Source: Dreissena polymorpha
Taxonomy: Eukaryota > Mollusca > Bivalvia > Myida > Dreissenidae
Length of the DNA: 64,000 nucleotides
Assembly (NCBI RefSeq): GCF_020536995.1
Contig: NW_026273355.1
Location: forward strand, 1 to 64,000
Direction: 5' to 3'
How positions within the stretch are numbered: the stretch's first letter is position 1; every line of letters starts with the position of its first letter. The notes under the pieces are model-generated. The model had not been told where the DNA came from, made no database searches, and was given only the letters and a program-made list of their open reading frames with translations. Shown one piece after another: positions 58,630 through 64,000 of this stretch. Made by a program: the position numbers and the translations under genes.

Positions 58630-59430
58630 AAACTCAACGACTGCGACTATAAGTTCAATCCGAACGACTACGACCATGAGTTCAAATCCCAACGACAGCG
58701 ACCATTAAACCAAGTCCAACGACTGCGACCATTCGACCAAGCCCAACGTCTGCGACCATAAACTAAAGCCTAACGACCGCGACCATTAGACAAGCCCAAC
58801 AACTGCGACAATTAGACCAAGTCGAACGTCTGTGACAATAAGACCAAGTCTAACGAATGCGACCATTAAACCCAGCCCAACGACTGCGACTATAATACCA
58901 AGCCCAACGACTGCGACCATTAGACCAAGATCAACGACTGCGACCATTAGACCAAGCTCAACGACTGCGAACATAAGACCAAGCCCAACAACTGCGACCA
59001 TTAGACCAAACCCGACGACTGCGATCATAAGACCAAGCCTAACGACAGTGACCAGTAGACCACGCCTAACGTCTGCGACCAGTAGACCAAGCCCAACGAC
59101 TGCGACCATAACACCAAGCCCAACGACTGCAACCATTAGACCAAGCCTAACGATTGCGACCTTAAGACCAAGCCTAACGACTGCGACTATTGGACCAAGC
59201 CCAACGACTGTGACCATTAGACCAAGCCCAACGACTGCAACCATAAGACCAAGCCCAACGACTGCGACCATTAGACCAAGCCCAACAACTGTGACTATTA
59301 GACCAAGCCTAACGATTGCGACCTTAAGACCTAGCCGAACTACTGCGACTATTAGACCAAGCCCAACGTCTGCGACCAATCCTAACGACGGAAACACTTA
59401 GGCCAATCCCAACGACTGCGACGATCAGAC
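58630..59430. repeat. 27-bp minisatellite, ~29 copies
   Basis: Unit ACCATTAGACCAAGCCCAAC plus GACTGCG. The period is a multiple of three with no stop in several frames, so long ORFs appear on both strands (TTATIRPSP repeats on plus; GLGLMVAVV repeats on minus). Nothing else supports a gene. Confidence 0.97.
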
Positions 59431-59434
59431 TACT

Positions 59435-59580
59435 GAGGAATGTCCTTAATATGAACTAATAAGACATTCCTAAATATGAACAGATGAGAAATGTCCTTAA
59501 TATGAACTCATGAGGCATTTACTTAATATGAACTAATGAGGCATGTCCCAAATATGACCTATTGAGGACTTTCCTTAAAG
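59435..59580. repeat. AATGAGGCATGTCCTTAATATG tandem array A
   Basis: About five copies of a ~27-bp unit (CTTAATATGAACTAATGAGG). It starts directly after the 27-bp minisatellite and is related to the array at 62955. Confidence 0.88.
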
Positions 59581-59814
59581 TGATACTATGCGCATCTAAC
59601 AGCAGATGCTATGTTTATAGGTGTCTATCGCAACCGTTGTTTATTTTTTTCACTTTATATACACTTATATTTGTTAATGCAGCATCAACATACTAAAACA
59701 ATATCCCGGAAAGAGAAAAATCAAAGTACTGACAGTACTGGTGTGACGATGCTTTTGAAGAGGATGGATATAAAAGCATCAATTTAAGTTTATCTACATC
59801 ACCACAATTGTGAA

Positions 59815-60035
59815 TGTGGGTACCAAAAAAAACTTTGGGTACGAAAAAAAATTTGGGTACGAAATACAATTAGGGTACAAAAAAAATTGGGTATGATAAA
59901 AATTTGGGTACGAAAAAAAATTTAAGTACGAACAAATTTGGTTACGAAAAAAAATTTGGAACGAAAAAAAAATTGGGTACGAAAAAAATTGGGTACGAAA
60001 AATTTTGGGTACGGAAAAAATTGGGGGTACGGGGA
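59815..60035. repeat. ~17-bp TTGGGTACGAAAAAAAA tandem array
   Basis: About a dozen copies with variable A-run length. Lysine-rich ORFs across it are artefacts. Confidence 0.93.
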
Positions 60036-61150
60036 AGAAGTACCTGTGGGGAACTTGACCTACACTCGCACATTTTCGGCTCTTTCCGTCAAACATCGAA
60101 TAAGTACCTCAAAGGCAATAGTATCAACACACATTTCGGAAGCGGTAATGCGGTCCTACCTACGCGCGTCAAAATGTAAGCGAAATATGTAAACAAAGCG
60201 GTAGCCTTTCAGGAATTTTTGAATTAACGAAATAAATCGTGTACTGATGTAAGTTTATTGAAGAAATGTACAGAAACTATATTAAATAAGCAATTGCGAT
60301 ATTTTCTCAGCAATATAATTGTTAATAGTTTGATATCACAAAATAAAAGTGAAAGTAGAACCTGTCAACGTGTTGTTTTTGCTGGCACGAGAGGGCGATA
60401 ACACTCAATGTGTTCACATTTTTACCATAGGCTTTGTCAATGACCTTTATAGTATGGATGGCTTTGTTATTTTTTATTGCTATCATGTAACTGCATGATT
60501 GTGTATATGTTTACAATACACAAAGCATAAATAATGATATAAATATACTGATTGAGCTATAATAATCTGAGAACTATAGCCAGGTCAATTAAGGACTTAA
60601 AATACAATTTTTTGTCCTGATTTCATGAAGACTTGACCATGCATGTCCTAGATTTCGAAATCAAGGTCCTGGTCTGACACATTGGTAAAATTAACGTTAA
60701 ACTGTTACCAGGCTTCTGAAGTTAGTTTGTATTGAACTATGTAAGGAAATCTAAATCAGGCACTGCTTTTCTTTGTTTTAAAACAGTCATAGATCAGTTG
60801 TGGCCTCTCGGTAATGACCCATTTTTGCTTACTTGTCACACCCTTAAAACTTTTCACACTTCTATAATAGCAAATCTGGATTAAGGTGATCTTCAATGGT
60901 ACATTTAAACTTTAGCTCTGTTACAAGAGTGCTGGTAAAGTCAAGTCACATATTAATTAAATATAGGCCATGTCAAAATCAAAGTGTCAAAGACAAATGA
61001 AAGATGCGTTCATTAATTATTTCCCCATTGTTTACTACTGCTGTGAGTTTTTATATAATATAACTGATGACCATCATGTAAGAGAAAATGTACATTATCA
61101 TTGTATATCAGGTTTAGCAGCCTTTTAGATAACACAGTTGGCTAGTTTTC
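60036..61150. other. Intergenic, no gene recognised
   Basis: The short GC-richer piece at 60035-60180 is open in two frames but matches nothing I know. The remainder is AT-rich. Confidence 0.35.
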
Positions 61151-61154
61151 AATG

Positions 61155-61225
61155 TCGCTTCTGGGGATCAAACCCGCAGCGCAACCTCCTGCAATTAAAG
61201 TCGACACTCTACTACTAGGCTTTTA
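61155..61225 (-). other. tRNA-like fragment (minus)
   Basis: Reversed: GCCTAGTAGTAGAGTGTCGA, CTTTAATTGCAGGAGGTTGC and GCTGCGGGTTTGATCCCC. The last is B-box-like. Probably a tRNA-derived repeat remnant. Confidence 0.35.
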
Positions 61226-61326
61226 GGAAGATTCTGAAATTTTTCGATCCCTCGAGAGCAACCAAATAAAAAAAGTCTAATATTGCCGACTCGGTTTTAT
61301 TGAGTCGGTTCATAAGAGATAATGGA

Positions 61327-61695
61327 GCTCGATTGGTCATTGTTAATAAATATACAAAAACGTAGCCGGGAAATTTAATGCTAAATCGGTCGTCGTCGGC
61401 TATTTTTTTTATTAAATATATATTTACACATTTATGTCAAATTTCTGTCAAATGGCATCTATATTATCGGAACACATACACAACAAGCATGTTTTTTTTT
61501 AAGAGAAGTTTGTTTAAGATAATCGGTTGCGCGTTTTACGACATCGGATTTTGGGCGGGAATACAACTCGGGTACAGTCTAATATCGACCGAATACGATA
61601 ACATATATTTACCGTACCCGCGGTATATGTAAGTATACTTAAGAGTACCCGGGGTACATGTAAGTAGTACCCGAGCCGACAATGACCAATCGAGC
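61327..61695. mobile_element. 369-bp MULE-like non-autonomous element with 9-bp target duplication
   Basis: Perfect 17-bp inverted ends (GCTCGATTGGTCATTGT) are bounded by the identical direct repeat GATAATGGA at 61318-61326 and 61696-61704. A 9-bp duplication is typical of the Mutator (MULE) superfamily. The interior has CCGTACCCGCGGTATATG and GTACCCGGGGTACATGTAAG repeats. The 84-codon ORF at 61378-61632 is not recognised. Confidence 0.88.
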
Positions 61696-61704
61696 GATAA
61701 TGGA

Positions 61705-62954
61705 AGGTGCAACATCTCTCACGCCCCCTAGCATCGCCTTAAGCAGTATTCAATTCTCAACAAGAAAGTGCTGGAGTCATTGATCCCGAGGGACCAGAAA
61801 AAAACACTTGATTAATGTCCGAAAAAAAAACATTTGATTAATGACAATTCTATTATTTGAGCTAGGTCACAGGAAAAGCGCAGTCTAATCAGTATCCAAT
61901 TCAACTATTTGTTATTGTCAGAAAACCGCTTTTAAGCAAACAGCTTTCAAGCGACCGCAGGCTGATCTGGATGCAAACTGGCCACAATCGTCTTAATGTC
62001 TCTTTTATTGTGACACAGTTCATTTAACTTTAAAATTATATAAAGTACTAAAATAGAAAGAAGAAAGAGTACAAACCAGTAAAGTGTTTGTAATCAATGT
62101 TAAATTACAGGACAGCTTGGTGATCTGCAAATCTCCTATGCTATGTTGATATCGGGTATCATAGTCACCCAATAAGTCGCAAAATGCTTGAATACAATTC
62201 ATAAAGCAAAATGTGACTTAGATTGATAACTAAAAATACCAGTATGCAAGTTTTGCCGTGTCAAGCTGTCAAGATCAAGAAAGTCTTTCATTCACATCGA
62301 ATATATCCTTCGAAATCCATCATTGTCATAAGCGGAGATTAAGTGAATAAATAACTCATATATCCTAAATGACACTTTCTAAATAGCCAAACAAGCCGAT
62401 TAATGTTGTAAGAAAGTTTTGACACGCGTGTCAACATTCTTTCATGGGCGCGGCCATTGTTGTATGTTTAGGCACGAACGAAAACTCTGCTAGGAGAATG
62501 TTATCAATGATAATCAGCGAGGTATGCCGATTAGAAAAATCGAGCTTTTTCAATCGGACTGGCTCGGTCTTTTACATAGGTCGCCATTGTGAAGAATTTT
62601 TTCATGGTTTGATTACTTAGACGAGCTGCTTCGCTGAAGCAGCATGGTCAATAATGCATTTGAATATCAACCGTACTTTCGTTTTGACAACTGACGACAG
62701 AACTGATTCGATGCACGATGTGGATCTAAGTTTAGTTTTAGTGCAGATTCGTTCATACGACACAAGACACAATTTTGCTTTACGGATCATTTCGGCTAAG
62801 AGGACTGTACAGTCATGTAAAATATCGAATATAATATATAATTCTATAAACAACTGGTAGCAAGATGAGTTGTAGATGATTGGTCAGTTACCACATTTTA
62901 GCTAACTCTTTTGACCTGTTAATTATTTTCAGCTCAATTCAACAGTGAAAAATG
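61705..62954. other. Intergenic, small palindromes
   Basis: A perfect 16-bp palindrome TTGACACGCGTGTCAA is at ~62419, and a hairpin GCTGCTTC-GCT-GAAGCAGC at ~62625. No gene recognised. Confidence 0.4.
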
Positions 62955-63215
62955 CGGATAATATCACTTAAATAGAACTAATGAGGCATTTCCTTAAAAT
63001 GGACTAATGAGGGATGTCCTTAATATTAACTAATGAGGAATGTCCTTAATACGAACTTATGAGGCATTTCCTTATCATGAACTAATGAGGAATGCCCTTA
63101 ATATGAACTAATGAGGCATGTCCTTAAAACGAACTCATGAGTCATGTCCTTATTATGGACCAATGAGGCATGTACATAGATAGATCAACTCATGAGACAC
63201 TTCTTGAACATGGAC
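62955..63215. repeat. AATGAGG tandem array B
   Basis: About nine copies of a ~27-bp unit (CTTAATATGAACTAATGAGG), the same unit as at 59435-59580 but 3.4 kb away and longer. Confidence 0.9.
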
Positions 63216-63223
63216 TTATTATG

Positions 63224-63325
<102 letters not shown>

Positions 63326-63329
63326 ATAC

Positions 63330-63724
63330 TGCCAGTTACGCAGTCTCGGTAGTTTTCAGACTATACTTAAGAGGTCAATATAAAAAACGGGGTCTGTATA
63401 TAACCCCGCGTTCTAGGCACGCACCTTTAATTACTATGAGGGGGTGTAGGGGAGGCAATGCAATCAAATGTCACAATACAGTTTTATATCGAAATCCACA
63501 ATCAGGTCTGAAATTGAAATTTTATATACCTCGCAATTAATGTCGCTATATATTTCATTGTATGAGAAGTTAAATAAATGACGTATTTATATAAAATACT
63601 ATATTAGGTACCCCAATATACCTAAATTCGTGTTAATATCGGATAAAAAAGGGTATGGAGATACATGTATTTAAAGTGGGAACCCCATGACCTATTTCTA
63701 AATCAGAGACCCCGTAACTGGCCA
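63330..63724. mobile_element. ~395-bp inverted-repeat element
   Basis: The left end GCCAGTTACGCAGTCTC is matched in reverse on the right by GAGACCCCGTAACTGGC. It is AT-rich inside with no ORF. It sits between two TA-rich tracts, so the target duplication cannot be read. Confidence 0.55.
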
Positions 63725-63743
63725 TATGTGTGAATATATATAT

Positions 63744-63899
63744 ATGATCTTTTTAAACAAATAAGTATTTTTTCAGTAAAGTGCAACCGCGCGTTTGTAA
63801 TATAAAGACTCCACAATGATCCGACATTTTTCTAACCATTCAAATGCGCGATTGCACTTTACTGAAAAAAACACTTATTTGTTTAAAAAGATCATGATA
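63744..63899. mobile_element. Hairpin MITE, ~156 bp
   Basis: Two ~57-bp inverted arms (ATGATCTTTTTAAACAAATA, CAGTAAAGTGCAACCGCGCG against CGCGATTGCACTTTACTG, TATTTGTTTAAAAAGATCAT) around a ~40-bp loop. Confidence 0.85.
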
Positions 63900-64000
63900 C
63901 CTATAGAAATCTCTTACGAATGAGCGGGCTCTCCACTTTATCCCATTAAAAATGGTGAACTATTTAAAAAGAGATTTTTAAAAATGTTAACTGGTTTGCG

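Noticed and set aside
58786-59397. 203-codon minus-strand ORF of GLGLMVAVV repeats and its plus-strand partner
   Set aside because: Both are products of a 27-bp stop-free minisatellite; no start context, splice site or domain.
62419-62434. Perfect palindrome TTGACACGCGTGTCAA as a regulatory site
   Set aside because: No adjacent gene and a single occurrence; no way to assign a function.

Overview
The window is AT-rich eukaryotic DNA with short exons separated by long introns, many tandem arrays, and dispersed repeats of kinds that I recognise from bivalve molluscs: the 'TTTAGCTCGACTAT' repeat, the 'GAGCACGTTGTGCTC' repeat, the 'AACAAGAGCTGT' repeat, and a TTAA-flanked palindromic MITE that I associate with Dreissena. 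My best guess is a heterodont bivalve, probably Dreissena-like. That assignment is inference, not a database result. No bacterial, organellar or rRNA sequence was seen.

Layout. 1-6.2 kb: two large tandem arrays, one of ~54-bp units and one of ~70-bp palindromic units with a 420-bp higher-order period. 6.9-11.0 kb (+): exons of a SWIM zinc-finger protein whose later exons resemble the start of a Ulp1/C48 (SUMO-protease-like) domain. 11-16.8 kb: a 182-bp direct repeat, a ~230-bp tandem array, a (TA)n tract and a LINE 3' end. 16.8-23.8 kb (+): eight exons encoding Ig - FN3 - Ig - FN3 - transmembrane helix - short cytoplasmic tail, all on phase-1 introns. 24.4-48.1 kb: a ~23.7-kb foldback-like element with long inverted arms made of ~72-bp subrepeats centred on the palindrome CGTAAATTTACG. 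50.7-51.6 kb (+): three exons ending in a SAM domain, in phase with the upstream receptor exons, so the foldback probably sits in an intron of one Ig/FN3/TM/SAM receptor gene. 52-64 kb: repeats only, including minisatellites, a 369-bp MULE-like element with a perfect 9-bp target duplication, and two other inverted-repeat elements.

Nested elements. The foldback holds a GC-rich fragment of a hAT/ZMYM1-type transposase at the inner edge of its left arm. It also holds a complete ~9.9-kb pogo/Tigger-type transposon (33831-43712) with 22-bp inverted termini and TA target duplications, a ~1.03-kb CAGTG-ended element inside the right arm that itself contains a 331-bp MITE, and a coiled-coil ORF of possible BEL/Pao origin. 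The pogo-type element encodes on the minus strand a DDE transposase with a C-terminal PHD finger (split by one frameshift), followed by a second ORF that looks like a HIRAN-type domain protein. A transposon combining a chromatin-reading PHD transposase with a HIRAN-like partner is the strongest candidate here for an undescribed system; the foldback element and the Ig/FN3/TM/SAM receptor come next.

All homology statements are from recognising motifs by eye. Exon boundaries rest on GT/AG signals, reading phase and domain continuity.
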